Assembly (NCBI GenBank): GCA_035291905.1
Contig: DATDRF010000164.1
Span: 1-44,453, forward strand
Direction: 5' to 3'
DNA: 44,453 nucleotides
Origin: JACPLA01 sp035291905
Lineage (GTDB): Bacteria; Bacteroidota; Ignavibacteria; UBA10030
The number at the start of each line of letters is the position of its first letter. Within the stretch, counting starts at the first letter, position 1. The notes beneath the pieces are model-generated. The model saw nothing but the letters and a program-made list of their open reading frames with translations, was not told the origin of the DNA and made no database searches. Shown here piece after piece: positions 16,667 to 25,083 of the stretch. The translations under genes and the position numbers were made by a program.

Positions 16667-17449
16667 TCATGTTGACCAGATGAGAATTCCGAATTTCGCG
16701 AGGTCAATCGGGCGTGATTCGGGATACGTTCGCACGATCTCCTTCCATGCCCTTCTTACGGGACGGGACCATAGATAGATATCATCGAACACAACGGTCG
16801 CCTTCCGGGAAAGGGACGGCCTGATGCGTTCGAAATAGTCGAGCGTCGGCCTGTATTCATGGTGACCGTCAATAAAAACGAGGTCAATCCGGCCGGCACC
16901 ATCCAATACAGGCTGCAGGACATCCTGGAACCTTCCAAGCACAACATCCCTGTTCCCATTACCGATTGAATCGAGCGTTTCTCGCGCAAGAGATGCGAGA
17001 GTTGGATCACCTTCGATGGTCGTAAACCGACTCTCACCCCCGTTCAAATCAAGGGCCGATTGGATATACGCCCCCGAGACGCCAAGATTGGCCCCGAGTT
17101 CGAGCACGGTCTTCGGCTTCAACTCTCGGACCAGGCGGAACAGAAACACACCCCACCAATGGGGAACGGCCGACGACTGATGAATGGAACTCACTGTACG
17201 TTGATGCTTCGATTCCCTCGCACCGGCTCCGTGGTCCTCCAACATTATTTCCCGTTGCGAGCTCTGCAGGCGTTCCCGAATTCGAAGTATCTTCTCAAGA
17301 GCTTCCACCTCCGTCGAATCGGGAGTCTTGTCAATCACTCTCCGAAATGTCTCACGAGTCCCGTTCTCAAGGTCCCACAACTGCCTCAACATAACGGCGC
17401 GCAAGTAGAGCCGGAGAGCGTCAACCTCCCATGAATCAGCTTTTTTCAT
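16667..17449 (-). CDS. Class I SAM-dependent methyltransferase (Methyltransf_24-like)
   Basis: A 260-residue protein. The first 95 residues are helical and charged, without a recognised domain. The C-terminal 150 residues form a Rossmann methyltransferase: motif I VLELGANLGVSGAYIQSA, an acidic SAM-ribose contact in TTIEGDP, and motif IV-like LVFIDGHHEYRPTLDYF, typical of the Methyltransf_24 / O-methyltransferase group that modifies sugars or small molecules. A late VVFDDIY strand fits a metal-binding acidic pair. It sits two bases after thrC and 14 bases before the M28 peptidase; neither neighbour reveals the acceptor. Function beyond methyl transfer is unknown. Confidence 0.82.
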   Translation of the reverse strand: MKKADSWEVDALRLYLRAVMLRQLWDLENGTRETFRRVIDKTPDSTEVEALEKILRIRERLQSSQREIMLEDHGAGARESKHQRTVSSIHQSSAVPHWWGVFLFRLVRELKPKTVLELGANLGVSGAYIQSALDLNGGESRFTTIEGDPTLASLARETLDSIGNGNRDVVLGRFQDVLQPVLDGAGRIDLVFIDGHHEYRPTLDYFERIRPSLSRKATVVFDDIYLWSRPVRRAWKEIVRTYPESRPIDLAKFGILIWST

Positions 17450-17451
17450 CT

Positions 17452-18627
17452 TCAGTCGGGAATGGCCTCCGGGTACTTGTTTCCCGCAGCCGTGTTAAAG
17501 AGAAGAACGTTGTCGGACGGCTTGATGAATTGCTTCTTCACAAGGTCTCTCAGAGCCACGACAGTCGCAACTCCTTCGGGGCACATGAAGAGCCCGTCGC
17601 CGGCTGCTACCTCTTTCAGAACTGCGAGAATTGCCACGTCGCTTACCGCACACGCGGCTCCCTGGCTCGCATAAACGGCATGGAGAATCAGGTGGTCGGC
17701 AAAAGCTTTGGGGACGCGCAATCCCGATGCGATCGTGTGCGCGTTCGGCCAGAATTCAGATTCCTTTTTCTTCTCGTTGAAAGCTTTCACAATCGGCGCG
17801 CATCCTTCAGTTTGAACCGATATCATTTTTGGACGCCTGCTGTCGATCCAACCCATCTCCTCCATTTCGTCAAACGCTTTCCACATTCCGATGAGCCCCG
17901 TCCCTCCGCCGGTCGGATAGAAGATGACATCCGGGAGTTTCCAGCCGAACTGTTCCGCCAGTTCGTACCCCATCGTCTTCTTCCCCTCCAGCCGATAGGG
18001 TTCCTTCAGCGTCGAAACGTCGAACCATTCCGGATGTTGCTTCTTCGCCTCACCCATGACCTTTGCGGCATCGGCGATCGTTCCCTTCACAAGGGTCACA
18101 TCCGCTCCGTACGCGCGGCATTCCTTGATATTGATGACCGGAGTGTCTTCGGGAAGAAAAATGTGTGACACAATCCCTGCGCGGGAAGCATAGGCAGCCA
18201 GGGCGCCTGCTGCATTTCCTGCCGATGGTATGCACACCTCCCTGATTCCCAGCTCCTTTGCTTTCGACACGGCCATTCCCAGGCCCCGTGCCTTGAACGA
18301 ACCGGTTGGAAGCTGCCCCTCGTCTTTCACCCAAATCTGCTCCATTTTCAGGCTCATTTCGAGCATCTTCATTCTTATCAAGGGGGTTATCGACTCGCCA
18401 AGTGAGACAATATTTTCTATCTTTTGAACCGGCAGGAGCGGGAGGAATTTCCACAAAGAAGCGGGGTCCAACAGGAACTGCTCACGGGTGAGCGTTTGTT
18501 TAGCTGACTGCAGGTCATAGACAGCCAGAAGGGATTTTCCGCAGGATCGGCACACGGTTTGAATCTCGTGAGGTGAGTGACGATCCCCACAAACGCTGCA
18601 ATCGAGATGTGAAAGAAAGTTTTTCAA
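17452..18627 (-). CDS. thrC: Threonine synthase (PLP-dependent)
   Basis: A 391-residue fold-type II PLP enzyme that turns O-phosphohomoserine into threonine. It begins with a zinc-ribbon-like module, C10-x2-C13 and C26-x2-C29, common in this thrC subtype. Lys112 in TGSFKARG is the PLP Schiff-base lysine, SAGNAAGALAAYA binds the cofactor phosphate region, and YPTGGGTGLIGMWKA is the glycine-rich phosphate loop. A TTG at 18627 is the start, with GGGGAG nine bases before it. No homoserine kinase or dehydrogenase is adjacent. No attenuator or riboswitch was evident in the 107-base divergent gap to the next gene. Confidence 0.93.
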   Translation of the reverse strand: MKNFLSHLDCSVCGDRHSPHEIQTVCRSCGKSLLAVYDLQSAKQTLTREQFLLDPASLWKFLPLLPVQKIENIVSLGESITPLIRMKMLEMSLKMEQIWVKDEGQLPTGSFKARGLGMAVSKAKELGIREVCIPSAGNAAGALAAYASRAGIVSHIFLPEDTPVINIKECRAYGADVTLVKGTIADAAKVMGEAKKQHPEWFDVSTLKEPYRLEGKKTMGYELAEQFGWKLPDVIFYPTGGGTGLIGMWKAFDEMEEMGWIDSRRPKMISVQTEGCAPIVKAFNEKKKESEFWPNAHTIASGLRVPKAFADHLILHAVYASQGAACAVSDVAILAVLKEVAAGDGLFMCPEGVATVVALRDLVKKQFIKPSDNVLLFNTAAGNKYPEAIPD

Positions 18628-18734
18628 CAGGAACTGCTCCCCGATAATATTGTGACAAGGTAGGATGAGATGGGAAGAGAATCAATAACGGAAATTTTGG
18701 TCATATCACATTGTGCATCCAATTTGGGAGTATC

Positions 18735-19826
18735 ATGAAAACAGCCTTTGCCATTATCGCTTTCCTTTTGTTCAGTGTCTCTGGAACATTGTCGGCACTT
18801 CCCAGATTTGCCAGCCGCATGGGGTTCGCGTGCTCGAGCTGCCACGTTAATCCGAGCGGTGGAGGAATGCGCAACGCTTTTGGGGCAGCATCATACGGCC
18901 GCGAAGATTTGCCTATCCCGACCTGGCAGGATGAATACAGTCTCGACGGATTTTCCACTCAGCTTACTCCGTTTGTTTCGATCGGTGCGGATTTCCGCAT
19001 GCTCTATTTTTCCCAGCAAACCGGCCCCACGACTTCGCGTAATTCCTTTTTCCAGATGCAGTCCGACCTCTATGTAAGCCTTCAGCTCGCGAAGAGAACC
19101 TTCCTGTACCTCAATCGGGGGAACGGAGGGCGTTTTGAAGCGTTCGGAGTCGCGGGTGTCCTTCCGGAAAAGGGCTACGTGAAGGCAGGCTGGTTCGTCC
19201 CCAATTTCGGCCTGCGATCGGATGATCACAACATTTTCACACGAGAGAAGACCCTCTTTGCATTCGGCGGGGGTCAGGATGCGGGAATTGAAGTGGGAGT
19301 TTCTCCCGGCATTTTCACATTTACCGCCTCTCTTACCAACGGGGCAACAACCGACCGGGACAACAACGGCTTCAAGGCCGTGCTCGGCCGCGGAGAGGTT
19401 CACTCAACGATTGCCGGTACAAACGTCCGTGTCGGAGGTTCTTATTATAATAACGCTCACTCGGGCGGCGTCACCACGCTCCTGGGAGCCCACGGCACAT
19501 TGACACTGGGAGAAAACTTGACCGTTCTCGGAGAGTTTGTCAAGCGACGCGAATTCTCCGGCTCCACCGGAAGAAGGGTCCTCTCCAGTACTTTCTACCT
19601 TGAAGCGGATTACGTCGTCACGCAGGGCGTGGATCTCAAGGTGGGATACGAATTTCATGATCCGGACACCCGATATCTGACGGGAACGGAATCACGCATC
19701 GTCCTTGGCGTCGAATTCTTCCCGCTCCCCGGAGTCGAGGTTCGGCCTATGTATGTGTTGCGAACAGAAGAACCGACAGATGCCGAGAATAATCAGTTTC
19801 TGGCTTTGCTTCACTTCTATTTCTAA
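18735..19826 (+). CDS. Outer-membrane beta-barrel with N-terminal CXXCH haem motif
   Basis: A 363-residue secreted protein. The start is ATG 18735 with GGGAG four bases upstream; an in-frame TTG at 18711 is not preferred. A signal peptide (1-21, ending LSA) is followed at once by CSSCH (33-37) in a FACSSCHVNPSGGGMRN context, a c-type haem attachment motif. The rest alternates polar and hydrophobic residues in amphipathic strands with Gly/Asn turns and ends in Tyr-Phe, as outer-membrane barrels do. So it looks like a porin-like barrel carrying one covalent haem at its periplasmic end. It is followed after 27 bases by a small cytochrome c. I do not know a characterised member; electron transfer across the outer membrane is inference. 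Confidence 0.75.
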   Translation: MKTAFAIIAFLLFSVSGTLSALPRFASRMGFACSSCHVNPSGGGMRNAFGAASYGREDLPIPTWQDEYSLDGFSTQLTPFVSIGADFRMLYFSQQTGPTTSRNSFFQMQSDLYVSLQLAKRTFLYLNRGNGGRFEAFGVAGVLPEKGYVKAGWFVPNFGLRSDDHNIFTREKTLFAFGGGQDAGIEVGVSPGIFTFTASLTNGATTDRDNNGFKAVLGRGEVHSTIAGTNVRVGGSYYNNAHSGGVTTLLGAHGTLTLGENLTVLGEFVKRREFSGSTGRRVLSSTFYLEADYVVTQGVDLKVGYEFHDPDTRYLTGTESRIVLGVEFFPLPGVEVRPMYVLRTEEPTDAENNQFLALLHFYF

Positions 19827-19853
19827 TACCAATCACTCAAAGAAGGAGACACG

Positions 19854-20228
19854 ATGAATTTCGATCGGCTGGCCGGTCTGGCGGTGGCACTAGCGTGCGG
19901 TTTATCTCTTGCGCCCGGGCAGGTGAAACCTCTGACGTTTTCAAAAGATGTTGGTCCGCTCGTGAAGAAGTACTGTTTGCCATGTCACTCTGCGGACAAC
20001 GATAATTCCAGCGAACTGATTCTCGATAGTTACGACACGTTGCGGGAGGGCGGGAAGCACGGAGATCCGCTTGTTCCCGGAAAACCGAAGGAAAGCAACC
20101 TGTACAAAAAACTGCTCCCGGATCCCGAATTCGGGCGCCAAATGCCGAGGGGAAAAGGAGCAAAACCAACGGAAGATGAGATCAAGCTCATCTACGATTG
20201 GATTCAGCAGGGAGCAAAGAAGGAGTAG
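19854..20228 (+). CDS. Small periplasmic mono-haem cytochrome c (planctomycete-type domain)
   Basis: A 124-residue exported protein with a hydrophobic signal segment (about 6-22). The haem motif is CLPCH (41-45), followed by a segment with LDSYDTLREGG and GDPLVPGKPKESNLYKKL that matches the cytochrome c domain family described in planctomycetes. Met97 in RQMPRG is the likely distal haem ligand, and DEIKLIYDWIQQGA forms the closing helix. A strong ribosome site, GAAGGAGA, precedes ATG 19854. Cys15 lies in the hydrophobic stretch but the lipobox is imperfect, so lipid anchoring is uncertain. It is almost surely co-transcribed with the haem-motif barrel and could be its electron partner. Confidence 0.85.
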   Translation: MNFDRLAGLAVALACGLSLAPGQVKPLTFSKDVGPLVKKYCLPCHSADNDNSSELILDSYDTLREGGKHGDPLVPGKPKESNLYKKLLPDPEFGRQMPRGKGAKPTEDEIKLIYDWIQQGAKKE

Positions 20229-20272
20229 GTCCGACCGGCCTACGAGCCTGAAGTCCGACATCCACCAAAGCC

Positions 20273-20318
20273 GAAGGTTACCTTCTGCTCATGATTTAAC
20301 TCGGTAGAGGTAACCTTC
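20273..20318. promoter_or_regulatory. Inverted repeat GAAGGTTACC / GGTAACCTTC after the cytochrome gene
   Basis: Perfect 10-bp arms at 20273-20282 and 20309-20318 are separated by 26 bases. The left arm is also part of a shorter palindrome, GAAGGTTACCTTC (20273-20285). It lies in the 215-base gap between the cytochrome stop and the S9 peptidase start. It may be a weak terminator hairpin (followed by TTCTTG rather than a T run) or a paired operator. The rest of the gap shows no clear promoter. Confidence 0.5.
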
Positions 20319-20443
20319 TTCTTGCGAAGATATCGGGCTTCTGATTTTTGTCGCGAATGTCCACGTTCGCCTCTCACCTGCTTCCGCTGTTTGAATCTCT
20401 TCTTATTCTTCCTATCTTCCTCGCATCACCTTCCGGAGGGATT

Positions 20444-22846
20444 ATGAAATCCACGTTCACTCTTTTGCTCCCCCTGATTCTCGTCTTCGGACTCATCGCA
20501 CAGACTCCGTACAAGCTTCCTCCCAAAGAAGTTGTCCAGATGGTCGACGCGCCGCCGACCCCTTTTGTCTCCGTCAGTCCTACACGAGAGGCTCTGCTTG
20601 TTGTTGATTTTCAACCCTATCCTTCAATTACCGTTGTTTCACGGCCAATTCTGCGGATTGCGGGGATCAGGATTACGCCTTCGACATCGACCCGTCAACA
20701 CCTGACGCAGTACACGGGTTTCACCGTTCAGAATCTTGCAACGTTGAAGAAGATTTCCGTCAAGACGCCGAAAGGTGGCGCATTCGGTTTCCCGTTGTGG
20801 TCCTTTGACGGATCTTCCATCGCGTTTACGCGCGACACCCAGAACGGGATGGAGCTTTGGGTTGCCGCCACGGCCACAGGCGAAGCAAGAAATATCAAAG
20901 GCATCCGATTGCATGATGTCATCGCGTCGCCCTTCGAATGGATGAGTGACAATCGGGGGCTTTTGGTGTGGATGATTCCGGACAAACGGGGCAAAGCCCC
21001 CCAGTCGCCGGCGGTTCCCGCAGGACCGAACACGGACGAAACTTATGGCAAGCTCTCGACAACCCCGACCTACCAGGACCTTCTTCGCACACCCTACGAC
21101 GAAGACCTTTTCGAATATTACGCGACAGCTCAACTGGCCATTGTTGATACAAAGACCGGGAGCACCAAGAAGATCGGGAAACCGGGGCTGTACACCGAGG
21201 CATCGTTCTCGCCAAATGAACAATATTTGCTGGTGACCAGGCTGGAAAGGCCCTTCTCGTATCGTGTTCCTTATTCGAGGTTCACCCGAACGAACGAGGT
21301 GTGGGATAAGAACGGGGCATCCGTTCGCGTGATTGCCAAATTCCCTGTTACGGACGATGTCCCCACACAGGGAGTCCCCACAGGCCCGAGGTCGATCACG
21401 TGGTATCCGCTCGCTCATTCCATGCTTCTTTGGGTTGAGGCTCTCGACGACGGGAATCCGACGAAGAAGGTCCCGCATCGCGACAGGATCATGACCGCAA
21501 CCGTACCCGGAAGGGCTGCTGCGGTTGAACTCCTGAAGCTGCAGCATCGTTACCAGGGATTCACGTTTCTGCAGGAAAAGGATCAGGTTTTTATTTCCGA
21601 ATACGACCGTGATCGCCGGTGGAGAACCACTTCCCTCATTTCCCTGACAAATTCCGACCAGCGCACGGTGCTGTTCGACCTCAGCGCCAACGACGCGTAC
21701 AATGATCCCGGAAGGCCCCTCTACAAGACAGATTCAAAAGGAATCAGCGTCGTAGAGCAGGAGGGTGATTGGATCTATCTGACAGGTCAGGGGGCGTCAA
21801 AGACCGGAAATCGTCCGTTCCTTCGGAAATTCAACGTCCGGACAAAGGAGACACAGGAAGTGTTCCGCTGCAACGAAACGAGCTATGAACTCTTCATCTC
21901 ATTCGCGGGAAAAGGAACGGACAATATCCTAACCCGCCTTGAGACTCAGAAGTCGCCTCCGAACTACTATGTGACAACGCTTGGAACCGGTAAAAGCACG
22001 GCGTTGACCGATTTCAAAGATCCGGCTCCACAGATGACGGGGATGAAGAAGCAGCTCCTTTCGTACACAAGGGCCGACGGTGTGCCTCTTTCGGGAACGC
22101 TGTATCTCCCGCCCGACTATCGCGAAGGGACGCGTCTCCCCTGTCTGATTTGGGCTTATCCTTTGGAATACTCTGATCCTGCGACCGCGGGCCAGGTGCG
22201 AACTTCTCCGCATTCGTTCACATTCTTCCGCGGGGCATCCCCTCTCTTCTTTGTTGCACAGGGATACGCCGTGCTGATGGATGCGACAATGCCCGTCGTG
22301 GGCGATCCGGAGACAATGAACAATACGTTCGTCGAACAGATCGTTTCTTCCGCCAAAGCGGCGATCGACACGCTGGACGCCATGGGCGTTGTCGATCGAA
22401 AGAAAGTTGTCGTCAGCGGACACAGTTACGGCGCGTTCATGACGGCGAACCTGCTTGCGCATTGCGACCTGTTCGCAGCGGGTATTGCCCGCAGCGGCGC
22501 GTACAACAGGTCGCTCACGCCTTTCGGATTTCAATCGGAACGGCGGTCATTCTGGGAAGCAACAGACACCTACATGCGCGTCTCACCTTTCACCTATGCA
22601 AACAAGATCAATGAGCCGATATTGTTGATCCACGGTGAAGCCGACAACAATACCGGGACATTTCCGATACAAACTGAGCGGTTATTTCAGGCGATCAGGG
22701 GAAATGGCGGGACGGCGCGGCTTGTGATGTTACCCTATGAAAGTCACGGCTATTCTGCCAGGGAATCGATTCTCCATGTCCTTGCAGAAAGTCTTGAATG
22801 GGCTGATCGGTTTACAAAAGGTAAAGATGAGGCAGGAATGAAGTAA
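20444..22846 (+). CDS. Secreted S9-family prolyl-oligopeptidase-type serine peptidase
   Basis: An 800-residue exported serine peptidase. The start is ATG 20444 with GGAGG four bases before it, followed by a signal peptide (about 1-19, ending LIAQ); longer in-frame starts lack this. An N-terminal beta-propeller (about 60-560) precedes an alpha/beta-hydrolase domain. The catalytic triad is Ser661 in GHSYGAF, Asp734 in HGEADNNTGTFP, and His768 in ESHGYSARE. The C-terminal pattern resembles the S9D glutamyl endopeptidase group, so cleavage after Glu rather than Pro is possible; this is inference. It stands as a single gene, convergent with the pyruvate kinase operon. Confidence 0.92.
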   Translation: MKSTFTLLLPLILVFGLIAQTPYKLPPKEVVQMVDAPPTPFVSVSPTREALLVVDFQPYPSITVVSRPILRIAGIRITPSTSTRQHLTQYTGFTVQNLATLKKISVKTPKGGAFGFPLWSFDGSSIAFTRDTQNGMELWVAATATGEARNIKGIRLHDVIASPFEWMSDNRGLLVWMIPDKRGKAPQSPAVPAGPNTDETYGKLSTTPTYQDLLRTPYDEDLFEYYATAQLAIVDTKTGSTKKIGKPGLYTEASFSPNEQYLLVTRLERPFSYRVPYSRFTRTNEVWDKNGASVRVIAKFPVTDDVPTQGVPTGPRSITWYPLAHSMLLWVEALDDGNPTKKVPHRDRIMTATVPGRAAAVELLKLQHRYQGFTFLQEKDQVFISEYDRDRRWRTTSLISLTNSDQRTVLFDLSANDAYNDPGRPLYKTDSKGISVVEQEGDWIYLTGQGASKTGNRPFLRKFNVRTKETQEVFRCNETSYELFISFAGKGTDNILTRLETQKSPPNYYVTTLGTGKSTALTDFKDPAPQMTGMKKQLLSYTRADGVPLSGTLYLPPDYREGTRLPCLIWAYPLEYSDPATAGQVRTSPHSFTFFRGASPLFFVAQGYAVLMDATMPVVGDPETMNNTFVEQIVSSAKAAIDTLDAMGVVDRKKVVVSGHSYGAFMTANLLAHCDLFAAGIARSGAYNRSLTPFGFQSERRSFWEATDTYMRVSPFTYANKINEPILLIHGEADNNTGTFPIQTERLFQAIRGNGGTARLVMLPYESHGYSARESILHVLAESLEWADRFTKGKDEAGMK

Positions 22847-22862
22847 CAGCGAGCCTGAGCCG

Positions 22863-22891
22863 CCTTCCGAAGGTCCCTCACCTTCGGAAGG
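22863..22891. terminator. Bidirectional hairpin between convergent genes
   Basis: A perfect 12-bp stem, CCTTCCGAAGGT and ACCTTCGGAAGG, encloses a CCCTC loop. It sits 16 bases after the S9 peptidase stop and 7 bases after the pyruvate kinase stop read from the other strand. There is no T run on either side, so it may act by Rho-assisted or structural termination for both transcripts. Confidence 0.75.
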
Positions 22892-22898
22892 TGGATGA

Positions 22899-24341
22899 TT
22901 ATTGGATTCTTTCAACTTTGATCGTATTTGTGCTCCCCTTTGACATGAGGGGAATCCCTGCAGTAAACACTACGTAATCGCCTTTCTGAACAAAGCCCTG
23001 CTTCAACAATTCATCCTGGATCCGCTGAAAGGCACTGTCGGCGTCCGATTCAAACCCGGGAACGATCACAGCACGGACTCCCCAAATGAGGTTCAATCGG
23101 CGGAGAATTCTTTCTCTCTCGGTGATCGCGAGAATCGGAGCGGGCGGGCGATACTTGCTGATCATCAGGGCTGTTGAGCCCGAATGGGTCAGAGGAACAA
23201 TGGCCGTTGCGTTGAGCTGTTTTGCCAGCACCGCGGCGGCGCGGGCAATCGCATCAAACCGGTCCGCGTACCGAACTCCCCCATCCACTTCATCCAGACG
23301 GTCATGCCGGACCGTTTCGGCCTTACGAATGATCTTGTCCATTGTCGTCACGGCTTCGACCGGATATTTGCCGACCGAAGTCTCGGCGCTCAGCATGACG
23401 GCATCCGCTCCGTCGAGCACTGCGTTTGCCACGTCATTCGCCTCCGCGCGCGTCGGGCGCGGGTTCTCGATCATCGATTCCAGCATCTGGGTTGCAATAA
23501 TAACCGGCTTCCCCGCCTGGTTGCACTTCCGCACGATCATCTTCTGAACGAGAGGCACCTCTTCCGGCGGAAGTTCGACACCCAGGTCCCCCCGCGCAAC
23601 CATGATCCCATCCGATTCTTCGATAATTGCGTCGATATTCTGAACTGCCTCGGGCTTCTCAATCTTGGCGATGATCGGAACCTTGATCCCTTTTTTCCCC
23701 TCCCGTATAATCACTTCCCTCAGCTTCTTGATATCCTCCCCCGTCCGGACAAAGGACAACGCCACATAATCCACATCGTTGGCAAGTCCGAACTTCAGAT
23801 CCTCCAAATCCTTCTCTGTCATAGAGGAGGCACTCACCTTCACGCCGGGGAGGTTCATCCCTTTCTTGTCCTTCAGAAGTCCGCCATTCAGAACCTCACA
23901 CTGTACCTCACGCGTGGTAGCCCCGATGACCGTCATCTTGATCTTTCCGTCATCGACCAGAATAGTGTCCCCCTTCTTCACGTCCTTTGGTAGGGCATGA
24001 TAGGTGGTTGAGACACGATTGCTGTCTCCTTCCACTTCATCGATCGTGAAGACGAACCGCTGTCCCTCCTTCAGCTCAACGCAGTGGTCGTGCACGACTC
24101 CCGTCCTGATTTTGGGCCCGCTCAGGTCCTGGAGGGCGGTGATCGCCTCCCCCGTCTTCTTGCTGGCCTCACGCATATTGCCCATCACAGCCAGATGCTG
24201 GTCGTGGCTCCCGTGGGAGAAATTGAGCCGGGCGACATCCATGCCGCATTCGATCAATTCAACCAGCCTGTCGACGGCCTGTGACGAAGGGCCGATCGTG
24301 CAAACGATCTTTGTATTCCCAAAGAGCCTAAGTTTGTTCAT
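22899..24341 (-). CDS. pyk: Pyruvate kinase
   Basis: A 480-residue glycolytic enzyme that converts phosphoenolpyruvate and ADP to pyruvate and ATP. The N-terminal TKIVCTIGPSS and ARLNFSHGSH segments, the catalytic IIAKIEKPEAVQNID lysine signature, ARGDLGVELPPEEVP and the cation-site stretch MLSAETSVGKYPVEAV are all present. The B-domain lies at about 70-165, and the C-terminal regulatory domain closes with YVVFTAGIP. Length is normal. It overlaps the sirtuin gene by 14 bases and is the last gene of a minus-strand operon that begins with the acylase. Confidence 0.97.
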   Translation of the reverse strand: MNKLRLFGNTKIVCTIGPSSQAVDRLVELIECGMDVARLNFSHGSHDQHLAVMGNMREASKKTGEAITALQDLSGPKIRTGVVHDHCVELKEGQRFVFTIDEVEGDSNRVSTTYHALPKDVKKGDTILVDDGKIKMTVIGATTREVQCEVLNGGLLKDKKGMNLPGVKVSASSMTEKDLEDLKFGLANDVDYVALSFVRTGEDIKKLREVIIREGKKGIKVPIIAKIEKPEAVQNIDAIIEESDGIMVARGDLGVELPPEEVPLVQKMIVRKCNQAGKPVIIATQMLESMIENPRPTRAEANDVANAVLDGADAVMLSAETSVGKYPVEAVTTMDKIIRKAETVRHDRLDEVDGGVRYADRFDAIARAAAVLAKQLNATAIVPLTHSGSTALMISKYRPPAPILAITERERILRRLNLIWGVRAVIVPGFESDADSAFQRIQDELLKQGFVQKGDYVVFTAGIPLMSKGSTNTIKVERIQ

Positions 24342-25083
24342 GATGACGTTCTTCTTTCATAACTCTCACCAGCAGGGGGAGAATTTCTCCCGCTTTTCCG
24401 ATGAGAGTCTCGCTGACACGCGGTGAAAGGTCGGTGTATTCCGCATTGATTTCAAGCACAAATGCTCCGTGCTCTTTCGCCATTTGGGGAAGCGAGGCGG
24501 CAGGATAGACCACTCCCGACGTTCCCACGCAGAGGAACAGGTCACAACGGCTGGCCGCATCCTCGGCCTCCTCGTATGCGCGGGGAGGCAAAAGCTCTCC
24601 AAACCAAACGACGTCCGGCCGGATGAATCCGCCGCAATGGCTGCAGACGGGAACCTTGTCCGACTTCTGAAGCAATTCTTCGGAGGCTGGTCTTCGACAA
24701 CGGATACAATAGTTTCGCGTGATATTCCCGTGAAGCTCCACCACCCCCCGGCTCCCGGCTCTTGAGTGAAGGTTGTCAACGTTCTGCGTTACAAGCGTGA
24801 AATCGCGTATGAGATTCTGCATCTCAACGATCGCAAAGTGGCCGGGGTTCGGTTGTACTTCGCTCACGACCTTCCTTCGGTAGGAATACCATTCCCAAAC
24901 CAGGTCGGGATTCCGCATGAACGCGTCTACATTGGCCAATTCTTCCGGCCTGAATTTCTTCCAAAGACCTTGTTCTCCCCGAAAAGTCGGGACTCCGCTT
25001 TCCGCAGAGATTCCTGCGCCCGTCAGGACGCAGACCGATTCCGCGTCGGACAGCCTGTCCCTGAGGTTTTTGGAAATGGTCAT
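24328..25083 (-). CDS. cobB: Sirtuin, class III type NAD-dependent deacylase
   Basis: A 251-residue Sir2 protein. GAGISAESGVPTFRG (22-36) binds NAD, TQNVDNLH (99-106) is the central signature, His118 in ELHGN is the catalytic base, and C126, C129, C147 and C150 hold zinc. Tyr66 and Arg69 (WYSYRR) match the Tyr-xx-Arg pair that lets CobB and SIRT5 bind succinyl- or malonyl-lysine, so a desuccinylase/demalonylase activity is likely besides deacetylation. It overlaps the acylase gene by 4 bases (ATGA) and pyruvate kinase by 14, so the three are translated together. A link between NAD status, lysine acylation and glycolysis is suggested by the arrangement only. Confidence 0.92.
   Translation of the reverse strand: MTISKNLRDRLSDAESVCVLTGAGISAESGVPTFRGEQGLWKKFRPEELANVDAFMRNPDLVWEWYSYRRKVVSEVQPNPGHFAIVEMQNLIRDFTLVTQNVDNLHSRAGSRGVVELHGNITRNYCIRCRRPASEELLQKSDKVPVCSHCGGFIRPDVVWFGELLPPRAYEEAEDAASRCDLFLCVGTSGVVYPAASLPQMAKEHGAFVLEINAEYTDLSPRVSETLIGKAGEILPLLVRVMKEERHHEQT

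Noticed and set aside
18628..18734. Riboswitch or amino-acid leader before thrC
   Set aside because: The 107-base divergent gap shows no run of Thr/Ile codons, no paired terminator/antiterminator and no known aptamer core.
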